64,000 bases of DNA from Camelus bactrianus (Eukaryota; Chordata; Mammalia; Artiodactyla; Camelidae). Positions 40,706-51,175 of the stretch are shown here, one piece after another. The notes below the pieces were generated by a model, which was not told the origin of the DNA, did not search any database, and saw nothing but the letters and a program-made list of their open reading frames with translations. Position 1 is the stretch's first letter. Each line of letters begins with the position of its first letter. The DNA lies in the NCBI RefSeq assembly GCF_048773025.1, contig NC_133574.1:12851501-12915500 (forward strand), in the 5' to 3' direction. Position numbers and translations under genes: made by a program.

Positions 40706-43700
40706 GCAAACAACGACAAGAGACGTAACCCAACGCAGCAGCCGTTGGCACCGGGCACCCTCCCCTCCACCGGGTGCCCAGAGAGCAGCACGGTGCCACA
40801 CGCTCCGCCCAGGCCTATGGAGCCTGCCTGCAGCCTGGGCCACACAGGGGGACACGGGGATACGACCCTGATGCCGCAAGTCACCGCCGCCGCTGTCTCC
40901 AATTGCAGGAAGCCAAGGGTCCTCCTGCCAGAGAGGCTGCACACAGAGATTCCAGCACACGGGCAAACTAGCGCTTTCCCAACAGCCAGCCGCTCTGGGT
41001 TGGAAGGCCCTCCCCGCCACTTTCCCCAGCTCCACGCAAGCTTGCCCGGCGCAGACCAGGTAAACGGAGACGGGACGGAAGTGAAGAGCTCATTCTCCAC
41101 ACGAGCAAGCAGAGCCGCACCAGGGTCACCGCTCTGCCTGCAGGGCTCTGCATGCCGGACACTGCCAGGCCCTCTCTGCCCCCTCCTAACAAAGGGACAT
41201 CCTCCGCCCCGCAGGGGCTGCCCCTGGGCGCAAAGAGCACTGGGGAGCTGGGCATCCCGGAGTCCTACGGCGGAGCTGGCCAAGGGCTCCTAGGTGACAA
41301 GGCTGTCCTCAGAAGGGACTCAGGCTCCGCTACAATCATCCCTATCCTCAGGGACGTCTGGATTTTACGTTCGCTACGGAACGCACCCTACCTGCGTGCT
41401 ACGGGAGAGTGACGTGGGGAGTCTCAACCCCACACCTGACACCAAAGGGACTGTACCAGCTCGTGCGTAAAACCCCACGGTGTGCCATGAGACCGACGAG
41501 CAGCTCTGACAGCTTCCAGGGAAGGCCCGACCAGGCGCAGGGTGGGGGACAAACACAAAGTACGCACTCTGGTGCACATCGGAATTCCCCCGCAGTGAAG
41601 GAGGCATTTTCACGGCGGGCTCTTTCCCTTCAAGCCTCTATTCTCTATTAAAAATGCACCATCTCCGAGAGCCAGGCTTTTCTGCCCAGACTACAACTGG
41701 AGGCAGCGGCCAAGACACACTTACCTCCCGAGAAAAGACAGTGACGGGCTGTGACGTTTACCACACCCAGGAAGACTCAAAGTTGCACAAAGCACACCAT
41801 ACAAATCTGGAGGGAGTGCTTTGATCCTTTTCCAGTTACCAGGAACTGAATGGACATTCTAAACAGGAGAATCACCTGGCCTGAGCCGGGAAACCAGTCA
41901 AAAGAACAACGACACAGAAATCCGTCTCAGTGACCCAGGAGCAACCCCAGGTGCAGGAGGTCAGGAAGGAGTCAGCCGAGCCAGGAGAAGTCAGTGTGGA
42001 GCGAGGGCCCACCCTACTCACGCTGTTTCGAGAAAACCACTGTCAAAGTCTGCGGGCCCCGTCTCCTAAGCACTCCCTCATGGCTCCTGCAGGCACCAGC
42101 CAAGGCGACGGACTCCCGGGAGAAGCAGCCCACTGGTTCCTGGACAAGAGTTTTGAGTCTGAAAAAGGCAGCGACACGCCATGCCAGACACGTCACAGGA
42201 CACACAGTCTGCAGATGAAGCCAGGAACGTCTGCCGGGAGAACGGGAAGATCACCTTTCCCAGGACGAGGTCCAACAGAGAATGACCAACCCACTTACCT
42301 GGGCCTCCGGGGCCGCCGCAGTTGGGCGGGCGCTGCCGGGCCACTCCGGAGCCGCGCCAGGTCCCGCGTCGGCTAAAAACCACAGAAAAGGATGGAGGAT
42401 TAGGCTTTCCTGCGAAGACACTGCTGAAGCGAAACAAAAGCTTTGCGCATTCCTTCCTTCCTTCCTTCCCCGTATCACACTCGTTTCTTGGAGGAACTGG
42501 ATACTGACCCCAGGAACTCCTGCATGCTACGCCCGCATTCTCTCCACTGCTGAGCTACATATACCCTTCCCCCCAGAGCCCACTAATTTCTAGGCACAGA
42601 GAACAAGAAATGCCAGCCACGTTCACTAACTTACCCAGTGTATAATAAGCTCCGTGTGCTCCACCAACAGAGGTCAGTGTTTTATGATCCGTCAGCTCCT
42701 GCGGAGCCACTTCTACAGTCCCAGTAGCATACTCCGGTTTTGTAATTTCGGGCTTAGTCGCCACTTCCTAGGAACACAAAGCAAGATAAATCAGGAACCG
42801 AGCTTCAGTTCATATGCATACACTTAGTCTTTCAGGTAGACAACAGTTATTTACCGAAGCTATCAGAACATAAGCACTATCCTGAGAGAAGCTGGCGGTA
42901 CAAGTAAAAGGCAGATTCTACTATCTGTTCTGCCAGAGGCACAGGATCCATGAAAACATATCAGCACAGAAAAGTTTCAAAAGCTCTACAACTGAGGTGA
43001 ACGGCTACAGTAACGCCACAAATGACAGGAGAGTCCGCTGCACGTGGATAGCTCAGGGAATGCTGGGAAGACCGCACTGTTTCGTAAAAGAGAGATCCAG
43101 CGCAGAGGGGGGATGTGGAGGGGCTTTGGGGAAGGGCAGCCTCAGTAAAAGGAGCAGGTGGGAAACAGCGTAAGGCATTAAAGAATCTAGACCACTTTAC
43201 TGGCGGTGGAAGGGGAAGACAAAACCTGCTGCATTGAAAATGAAACATCACTTAATTAATTTCAAGTGAGGACGGCTAAAACAAGAACCAACTCCAAGAT
43301 ACACCTAGCTTTCGCAGGGATGAATTTCTTTTCAATATCCTCTAATAAACTGTAAGGGAAAGACCCTGAAAAAAAGAATTCCCACACAGACACTGGTTTC
43401 ACTAGGTGACTCTGGAAAATGAACACAAGTGCATTATCCATTCCTGCGGCATTAAGCACAGAATCACATCCTAAACTGTAAGCTAAAAACATAAGTCAAA
43501 AATTCTCATCAGGAGTTGCAAACGTGAAAATGCACACTCACACCAACCACCGGTTTATGTCTCAGAATCCCCTGGTACTTATATAGTCACACAAAGACAT
43601 TAACAACAAGAAACTGTACCTCATCCCAGGAAGATTCTCTTCCTCTCTCTTCTGTAAAGTGGCGCACTGACACACCATCTGTAAAATGTAGTTACAGGTA

Positions 43701-44815
43701 CTTTAATGAAAATATTCACGAATGTATAATAATATCAACATATGCGTCTATCTCCGTTCGTGGATGTGTCAAAACAAAAGTGGCAGAAAAGACTTTCAAA
43801 GAGTTAGAGCATTTTCTGAAAAAAATGCTTAAGTCACGGTTGGGATATATTTCAAACCAAGTATTAAGAGGAAAACACGTAAAAAGAATGGATATGAAAG
43901 TTGGGTTTGCGCAATATGTATTTCTAACATTTGAAGTTTGCTCTTGTTTGTGTTTATTTTTCTTCTATTTTGAAATGGAGGTACCGGGAATGAGCACACG
44001 GAATTCGGCATGCTAAGCAAGCATTCTATTTACCACTAACCTATGTCCTTCCCGGAGTCAACTAGCTTCTCGGCATAGATAAAATAAAATACAAAACACT
44101 ATTTCTCGTTTCACTGCCTTACAAAATATGTTAGTTTGCTGCAGCGAAAAAGATCATTGAGGCTTTCTTCCCTGTAAAACACTAAGTCTCACATCAAACC
44201 GAGTGGGAGACAAGTCTCAGGACCCTTGACTGAAGAGACCACAGTCACCGGGTTCGGGTGTTTCTTCAATAACCGATCATCGGCTGTGGAAAGTCAGGGC
44301 TCCAATCCCTGCAGACAGTGACAGGGGAGGGCTTGTCCTCTAGGGAGCCCGGAACGTGGTGTCTGTTGAAGGCCCGTGTGCAGAACCGACATGTCTGCCC
44401 TCCGCCAAAGGACACTCTTTCCCTCTACAACAGACACCTCCCTCCCCAGGGCAGGACGGGGAAGACGCGGTCCATCAAGTGCGTCTGCTAAGGGACCAGA
44501 GGGACACGGCCGTGAGCCCAGTCACGGCCGCCCGTGCACGTGGAAGCCCCGGAGAGCGATCTGCCCTTCTTCTGCAGTGACTCCAGGAAGAAACAGAGGA
44601 CTATGCTTTCCTCTTACCAAGCGGAGCAGCTGGCGGTGGGGTGCGAGATTGCACAGGGCACCAAGGGGGACCAGATGCAGGTGGCAAGCTGGGCGACGAG
44701 TGACCGCACCAGGGGCAGGTCACGCAGGCTGGTCCTCAGAAAGGTTGGGGCCCTCAGGCCCACGGGGTGACCTGCAGGACAGAAGGGAGGGCTGGGTTGG
44801 ATGACAGACAAATGC
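40706..44815 (-). repeat. Array unit U11
   Basis: Segments: d 42299-42372, c 42635-42767 and b 43620-43678 are open with splice sites; a 44618-44771 is 154 nt but has an early in-frame TGA. SINE B 42489-42574, SINE A 43977-44053. Confidence 0.95.
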
Positions 44816-46188
44816 GCCAACACCGACAAGAGACGAAACCCAACGAAGCAGCCGTCGGAATCGGGCACCCTCCCCTCCACCGGGAGCAAAGTGAGCAGTA
44901 CGGTACCACATGCTCTGCCCAGGACTCTGGGGCCTGCCTGCAGCCTGGGCCGCACAGGGGGACACGGGGATACGACCCTGACGCCGCACGTCGCCGCCGC
45001 CGCTGTCTCCATGTGGAGGAAGCCAAGGGTCCTCTTGTCCGAGAGGCAGCACACAGATTTTCCAGCACACGGGCAAACTAGCACCTTCCCAACAGCCAGC
45101 CGCTCTGGGAGTGACGGCCCTCCCCGCCACCTTCCCCAGCTCCACACAAGCTTGCCCGGCGCGGACCAGGAACACGGAGACGGGACGGAAGTGAAGAGCT
45201 CATTCTCCACACGAGCAAGCAGAGCCGCACCAGGGTCACCGCTCTGCCTGCAGGGCTCAGCCTGCAGGAACCTGCCAGGCCCTCTTTGCCCCATCCACAC
45301 AAAGGGCACTCCTCCGCTCCGCAGGGGCTGCCCCTGGGCGCAAAGAGCCCTGGGGAGGTGGGCATCCCGGAGTCCTGCGGCGGAGCTGGCCAAGGGCTCC
45401 TGAAGGGACAAGGCTGTCCTCAGAAGGGACTCAGGCTCCGCTACAATCATCCCTATCCTCAGGGACGTCTGGATTTTACGTTCGCTACGGAACGCACCCT
45501 ACCTGCGTGCTATGGGAGAGTGACGTGGGGAGTCTCAACCCCACACCTGACACCAAAGGGACTGTACCAGCTCGTGCGCAAAACCCCACGGTGTGCCATG
45601 AGACCGACGAGCAGCTCTGACAGCTTCCAGGGCAGGCCCGACCCGGCGCAGGGTGGGGGACAAACACAACGTACGCACTCTGGTGCGCATCGGAATTCCC
45701 CCTCAGGGAAGGAGGCATTTTCACGGCGGGCTCTTTCCCTTCCAGCCTCTATTCCCTACTACATATGCACCATCTCCGAGAGCCAGGCTTTTCTGCCCTG
45801 ACTACAACTGGAGGCAGCGGCCAAGACACACTTACCTCCCGAGAAAAGACAGTGACGGGCTGTGATGTTTACCACACCCAGGAAGACTCAAAGTTGCAAA
45901 AAGCACACCGTACAAATCTGGAGGGAGGGCTTTGCCCCTTTACCAGTTACCAGGATCTGAATTGACATTCTGAACAGGAGAATCACCTGGCCTGAGCCGG
46001 GAAACAAGTCAAAAGAACGACGACACAGAAATCCGTCTCAGTGACCTAGGAGCAACCCCAGGTGCAGGAGGTCAGGAAGGAGTCAGCCGAGCCAGGAGAA
46101 GTCAGTGTGGAGTGAGGGCTCACCCTCCTCACGCTGTTTCGAGAAAACCACTGTCAAAGTCTGCGGGCCCCGGCTCCTAAGCACTCCC

Positions 46189-46341
46189 TCATGTCTCCTG
46201 CAGGCACCAGCTAAGGCGACGGGCTCCCGGGAGAAGCAGCCCACTGGCTTCTGGGCAAGAGTTTTGAGTCTGAAAAAGGCAGCGACACGCAACGCCAGAA
46301 CCGTCACAGGACAAACATTCTGCAGACGAGGCCAGGAAATG
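46189..46341 (-). other. Candidate terminal exon e of U12
   Basis: After segment d (phase 0) the next acceptor on the minus strand is GGCAG at 46342-46346. From there an open frame of 50 codons (HFLASSAECLSCDGSG...) ends in TGA. The same frame is open with a stop at the same place in most units. It could serve as a last exon, but no polyadenylation signal was found nearby and the frame resembles no family I know. Confidence 0.25.
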
Positions 46342-46559
46342 CTGCCTGGAGCACGGGAAGATCACCATTCCCAGGACGAGGCAGAACAGAGCATGACCAC
46401 CGCACTTACCTGGGGCTCCGGGGCCGCCGCATGTGGGCGGGCGCTACCAGGCCAATCCGGAGCCGCGCCAGGTCCTGCGTTGGCTAAAACCACAGAAAAG
46501 GATGGAGGATTAGGCTTTCCTGCGAAGACACTTCTGAAGCGAAACAAAACCTTTGGCCT

Positions 46560-46683
46560 TCCTCCTTTCCTTCCTTCCCCGTATCACACTCGTTTCTTGG
46601 AGGAACTGGATACTGACCCCAGGAACTCCTGCATGCTAAGCCCGCATTCTCTCTACTCCTGAGCTACATATACCCTTCCCCCC
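46560..46683 (-). mobile_element. SINE B: Vic-1-type tRNA-derived SINE (U12 copy)
   Basis: Second SINE of each unit, between segments c and d. The minus strand reads GGGGGGAAGGGTATATGTAG, then GAGCAGTAGAG-like and ...GCATGCAGGAGTTCCTGGG... to the AGTTCCTCC head end, with a (GGAA)n-like tail seen as CCTTCCTT on the plus strand. It keeps a better tRNA-like B box than SINE A, so it may be the younger of the two. Confidence 0.75.
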
Positions 46684-48044
46684 AGAGCACACTAGTTTCT
46701 AGGCACAGAAAACAAGAAATGCCAGCCACGTTCCTTAACTTACCCAGTGTTTAATAAGCTCCGTGTGCTCCACAAACAGAGGTCAGTGTTTTATGATCCG
46801 TCAGCTCCTGCGGAGCCACTTCTACAGTCCGAGTAGCATACTCCGGTTTTGTAATTTCGGGCTTAGTCGCCCCTTCCTAGGAACACAAAGCAAGATAAAT
46901 CAGGAACCGAGCTTCAGATCATGTGCATAAGCTTAGTCAGTCAGGTAGACAAGAGTTATTTTCCGAAGCTAGCAGAACATAAGCCCTATCCTGGGAGAAG
47001 TTGGCGGTACAAGTAAAAGGCAGATTCTCCTCTCTGTTCTGCCAGAGGCACAGGATCCATGAAAACAAATCAGCACAGAAATGTTTCAACAGCTCTACAA
47101 CTGAGGTGAACGTGTACAGTAACGCCACAAAGGACAGGAGAGTCCGCTACACGTGGATAGCTCAGGGAATGCTGGGAAGACCGCACTGTTTCGTAATAGA
47201 GAGATCCAGCACAGGGGGGGATGTGCAGGGGCTTTGTGGAAGGCCAGCCTGAGTAAAAGGAGCAGGTGGGAAACAGCATAAGGCATTAAGGAAACTAGAC
47301 CACTGTTACTGGCGGTGGAATGGGAAGAGGAAACCTGCTGCATTGAAAATGAAACATCACTTAATTAATTTCAAGTGAGGACGGCTAAAACAAGAACCAA
47401 ACCCAAGATACACCTAACTTTCCCAGGGATGAATTTCTTTTCAATATCCTCTAATAAACTGTAAGGGAAAGACCCTGAAAAAAAGAATGCCCGCACAGAC
47501 ACTGGTTTCACTAGGTTAGTCTGGGAAATGAACACAAGTGCATTATCCATTCCTACGGCATTAAGCACAGAATCACATCCTAAACTGTAAGTTAAAAGCA
47601 TAAGTCAAAAATTCTCATCAGGAGTTGCAAACGTGAAAATGCACACTCACACCAACGCCCGGTTTATGTCTCAGAATCCCCTGGTACTTATATAGTCACA
47701 CAAGGACATTAACAACAAGAGACTGTACCTCATCCCAGGAAGATTCTCTTCCTCTCTCTACTGTAAAGTGGCGCACTGACACATCATCTGTAAAATGTAG
47801 TTACAGGTACGTTAATGAGAATATTCACGAATGTATATTAAAACCACCATGTGCGTCTATCTCCGTTCGTGAATGTGTCAAAACAAAAGTGGTAGAAAAG
47901 ACTTTCAAAGAGTTAGAGCATTTTCTGAAAAAAATGCTTAAGTCACGGTTGGGATATATTTCAAACCAAGTAGTAAGAGGAAAACTCGTAAAAAGAATGG
48001 ATATGGAAGTTGGGTTTGCGCACTATGTATTTCTAACATTTGAA

Positions 48045-48165
48045 GTTTGCTCTTGTTTTTGTTTTTTCTTTTCTTCTGTTTTGAAATGGAGGTACCGGGA
48101 ATGAGCACACGGAATTCGGCATGCTAAGCAAGCATTCTATTTACCACTAACCTATGTCCTTCCCC
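48045..48165 (-). mobile_element. SINE A: Vic-1-type tRNA-derived SINE (U12 copy)
   Basis: Read on the minus strand, the stretch from GGGGAAGGACATAGG to GGTACCTCC matches the tRNA-like head of the camelid SINE (consensus recalled as GGGGGTATAGCTCAGTGG ... CAGTACCTCC), followed by an A-rich tail. One copy lies in each of the twelve units between segments a and b. Confidence 0.75.
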
Positions 48166-48303
48166 GAGTCAACTAGCTTCTCGGCATAGATAAAATAAAA
48201 TACAAAACACTCTTTCACGGTTCACTGCCTTACAAAACATGTTAGTTTGCTGAAGCGCAAAAGATCCTTGAGGCCTTCTTCCCCGTATCACACTAATTCT
48301 CAC

Positions 48304-48394
48304 ATCAGACCGAGTGGGAGACAGGTCTCAGGACCCTTGACTGAAGAGACCACAGGCCCCGGGTTCGGGTGTTTCTTCCATAACCGATCATCGG
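48304..48394 (-). other. Exon-like segment x of U12, homologous to the flank segment at 49463-49548
   Basis: A 91-nt stretch after TTCCACAG and before GTGAGA, open in one frame (DDRLWKKHPNPGPVVSSVKG...). Its phases do not fit between segments a and b, so if used at all it would be an alternative exon. It is notable because the single-copy flank at 49463-49548 aligns with it, donor included. Confidence 0.35.
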
Positions 48395-48925
48395 CTGTGG
48401 AAGTTCAGGGCTCCACTCGCTGCATACAGTGACAATGGCGGTCTTGTCCTCCAGGGAGCCCGGAACATGGTGTCTGTTGAAGGCCCGTGTGCAGAACCGA
48501 CACGTCTGCCCTCCGTCAGAGGGCCCTCTTTCCCTCTACAACAGACACCTCCCTCCCCAGGGCAGGACGGTGAAGTTGCGGTCCATCAAGTGCGTCTGCT
48601 ATGGACCAGAGGGACACGGCCATGAGCCCAGTCACGGCCGCCCGTGCACGGGGAAGCCCCGGAGAGCGATCTGCCCTTCTTCGGCAGTGACTCCAGGAAT
48701 AAACAGAGGACTATGCTTTCCTCTTACCGAGCGGAGCAGCTGGCGGTGGGGGGCGAGTTTTCACAGGGCACCAAGTGGGACCAGGTGCCGGTGCCCAGCT
48801 GGGCGACGACGGGCCGCACCCGGGGCAGGACACGCAGGCTGGTCCTCGGAAAGTTTGGGGCCCTCCGACCCACGGGGTGACCTGCAGGACAGAAGGGAGG
48901 GCTGGGTTGGATGACAGACAAAAGC

Positions 48926-49080
48926 TTCTACACCGAAAATAGCCGAAACCCAACGCAGCAGTTGTCGGCTCCGAGCACCCTCGCCTGCACTGTGTGCCCA
49001 ATTGGCAGCTACGCTGCATGCTCTCCTTCAGCCCTGGGCCTTCCTGCATCCTGGGCTGCTCAGTAGGCTTTTGCGATAAA
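48926..49080 (-). repeat. Diverged stub of a further array unit
   Basis: Right of U12 the sequence still follows the start of a unit (shared blocks such as CGAAACCCAACGCAGCAG and later CTGGGC...GGGC), but with many more differences than separate any two full units. It fades by about 49080. This is the usual picture at the edge of a tandem array, where unequal exchange no longer homogenises the copy. Confidence 0.8.
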
Positions 49081-49241
49081 ATACTTTTACCAAACTTCAC
49101 TTTGATGACTGGGCATACTTTTCCCCTAATTCCCAATCTACTGGCAAAGCCAAGAATTGTTTTTTCATAAAGAAAATGCTAGTTCCATAGATTATTCAAT
49201 ACAAAATGACCACCACAACACAACTGAGTAAAATTACTTAC

Positions 49242-49311
49242 TTTGGTTTCCTCTGCCTCCTGAGCCGGAAAGGCGGTTCCATTCTTAAGGGGGTGCCATC
49301 CGTCTGTGAAG
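49242..49311 (-). CDS. Exon 14: last exon before the array
   Basis: 70 nt between CCTTTACAG and GTAAGTAA. Two frames are open: FTDGWHPLKNGTAFPAQEAE..., which in phase leads to the proline-rich frame of array segment a in U12, and SQTDGTPLRMEPPFRLRRQR, which looks more like the start of the MIA2 tail. I cannot decide between them from sequence alone. Confidence 0.5.
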
Positions 49312-49462
49312 CTGTAAAGGGAGAGCAGCACTGAAGGCGGATTCTATCTGACAGATGCCGTGCAGGGGACGCACGAGCCGAGCCCTCCGTGCCCTCCTCC
49401 AAGAGCTCTCACTTCCGCCCACGCCCTTGGCTCTTCACAGAGGCCGCAGGTCTCCTTCTCAC

Positions 49463-49548
49463 CTCAGTTGTCCATGAGGACGAGGGGAGACTGGACCCCT
49501 GTTCCATGACGAGGACACCACAGGGCCTTGATTCAGGTGTTTTCATAG
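49463..49548 (-). other. Exon-like flank segment homologous to array segment x
   Basis: 86 nt between GGTATTTAG and GTGAGAAGG, open as MKTPESRPCGVLVMEQGSSL... It aligns with segment x of the units (shared GGCCCTGTGGT-like and CAGTCTCCC-like blocks and the same donor). Its phase does not fit between exons 13 and 14 in the chain proposed here. Confidence 0.4.
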
Positions 49549-50710
49549 CTAAATACCCTGGATTTGGTCTCAGGGCTCAGATCCCTGGCAACCAACACTT
49601 ACACAGTGGACTCACATCACATTTCATGGCAAATCAGTCTGTATACAGATTATACATTAAAGTAAGAAGGGTCTTTCATAGGAAGAGTATCAACAACCCC
49701 TGACTGTGAGCTCCACCTCTTCCTCCACAGCCTGTTGGTAAACTGTTAAAAGACTTCTCTCTGACAGCGCATGTCTTGTATAAGTGACCAGATTTCATGT
49801 AAACATTTATGAAAGAAGTAGCCTCAATGACTCATGTTGTAATAATCGGCAAAAGAATGGTGAGTTACATGGAGTAGCTTGTGGGAGACTTTAGAGTTAC
49901 ACGTTAACTCTGGGAGAGGGAGGCTACGTAGTCATGTCAATTACTAACTGGCTACTCTAGGTCACTGTGCAATCTTTTTTATAAGAACGAAGGGACCTGC
50001 AAAATTAGTGAAAAAATGCCTGCTGCCTTAAAGCAGATCTTGAATAGAATATTTATCCACCAAGGCAAATGAAGAAAAATATTTTTCTCGTTATGACATA
50101 CTGCCTTCATTCTAAAACGTCATCCATGTTATTTTCCTGAAATGAGAAGAAAATTCAGCCTTCAAAACCGTGTCCAGGCGGGAAGAGAGGGCTGACGCTC
50201 ATGTCTTCTAGTGCATAGAAACCAGCCATGCCAGCCACGCCAGGCAACCAAGAGACTGGGGGGCGGCCCGCAGTCCCTGGAGGGGCATGAGCTCCACCGC
50301 TCACAGGGGACAGAGCCCTGCTGGCTGATGGCATGTAAAGAAAACAGCATCTTGTCACCCAGCTGTGAAACTGTTCCCCACAGTGAGTGTGTGGTGTGGT
50401 GTCCAGGAAACCCGACAACTACCCATGGGGACAAGCAGCCCACTGGGCAGCTCCTGCTGCAGAAATGGAGCTGCCGCACTTCACAGTGCGCTCCTTACCT
50501 CTCAGGGGAGGGTGCAGCCTGTACGGTCCTCCTGGGGTGGGCTCCTGCCTCATGTATTCCTCTGCCTGCCTCCATCTGCAGATTGCATCCAATCTTAAAG
50601 ATAAAGAATGGCTTCAATACAAATTACACTACCAATTCCTCTACTAGGCACAAAACAACCAGTCTTTAAAAATCTCAAAACACCCGTAAAAATGTGTCAA
50701 AATTCTGTAC
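49549..50710. other. Intron-like stretch, nothing recognised
   Basis: Lies between exons 13 and 14 of the MIA-like chain. No repeat family or further exon could be supported. It includes short open frames on both strands at 50.2-50.6 kb without family features. Confidence 0.5.
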
Positions 50711-50843
50711 CTCTGTTTCAGGTGGGCAACTTCCCTTCTCAGCTCAGAGGAGTTTTCCCTTCTCAGGTCAGAGTTTTCCTTCTCAGGTCATAGTTTTCCC
50801 TTCTCAATTCAGAGATTTCCCTCTCCAGCTCCTGAGCCCTGAG
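50711..50843 (-). CDS. Exon 13: repeated ELRREN heptads, with a one-base loss
   Basis: 133 nt between TCTCCCACAG and GTACAG, starting LRAQELEREISELRRENYDL. The rest is a 21- to 24-nt tandem repeat coding for LRREN-type heptads. The second repeat has one G fewer (near 50778-50780), after which the frame meets TGA. The lengths of the neighbouring repeats show where the base is missing. Confidence 0.65.
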
Positions 50844-50918
50844 CTGTGGGAGAAAAACACATCCACGTTCAGTTGTGGCCGACTGTGCACAAAGGGAAGG
50901 AAGGAAACAAATTCTTAC

Positions 50919-50954
50919 CGAGCTGTCTTGGGCCTTCTTCTCGGCAAGAGTGAC
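50919..50954 (-). CDS. Exon 12: 36-nt exon with the EKKA motif
   Basis: Phase 0 to 0, between ATTTTCAG and GTAAGAAT, encoding VTLAEKKAQDSS. EKKA matches the conserved HEKKAHDNW / HEKKAHENW stretch of MIA2 and MIA3. Confidence 0.7.
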
Positions 50955-51066
50955 CTGAAAATGTCAACACATCAAGAAACACCCCATGTCTAGGGGTTCT
51001 CAGGGCCACAATAACTGTCTGCATCAGGTGCTGAGGACTCGGTGTGTCAGGAGGAAGGCAGGTTAC

Positions 51067-51175
51067 CTGGTGTCTCCAAATGATCTCTGCTTCCCGCATT
51101 TGCCCGTGACATTCTTCAAGTTTTATCCTATGAGTTACAAATTCTTCCATCAGAGAAGACACAATGCTGGTTATG
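51067..51175 (-). CDS. Exon 11: coiled coil 2
   Basis: 109 nt, start chosen at TTTAACAG because its phase joins exon 10 (TG+C). It encodes ITSIVSSLMEEFVTHRIKLE and on to IIWRHQ before GTAACC. Confidence 0.6.

Larger units (their letters stand above)
1..48925 (-). repeat. 4.11-kb tandem macrosatellite-like array, 11 complete units plus one partial
   Basis: A fixed landmark (the start of a conserved stretch with GTGGCAGAAAAGAC) recurs at 2675, 6784, 10895, 15004, 19114, 23223, 27333, 31444, 35554, 39667, 43780 and 47889, so the period is 4109-4113 bp and copies run head to tail. The array enters from the left edge of the window and stops at about 48925. Each unit has a GC-rich, CpG-containing block of roughly 2.2 kb and an AT-richer block of roughly 1.9 kb. 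Orientation is given as minus because the exon-like segments and both SINEs in each unit lie on that strand. The two SINEs sit at the same place in every unit, so they were present before amplification. The size and base composition recall primate macrosatellites such as D4Z4 or DXZ4, but I see no homology to those. Confidence 0.97.
44816..48925 (-). repeat. Array unit U12 (right edge of array)
   Basis: Segments: d 46410-46483 (open), c 46744-46876 (TAA close to its 3' end), b 47729-47787 (open), a 48728-48881 (open). This is the unit next to the coiled-coil gene, and its segment a is the first candidate proline-rich exon met when reading the minus strand out of that gene. SINE B 46598-46683, SINE A 48088-48165. 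Confidence 0.95.

Noticed and set aside
48088-48165. tRNA gene
   Set aside because: The tRNA-like head is degraded and belongs to a SINE with an A-rich tail; it would not fold as a tRNA.
1-48925. Ribosomal DNA or centromeric satellite
   Set aside because: No rRNA sequence is present, and the 4.11-kb unit with interspersed SINEs is unlike alphoid or other short satellites.
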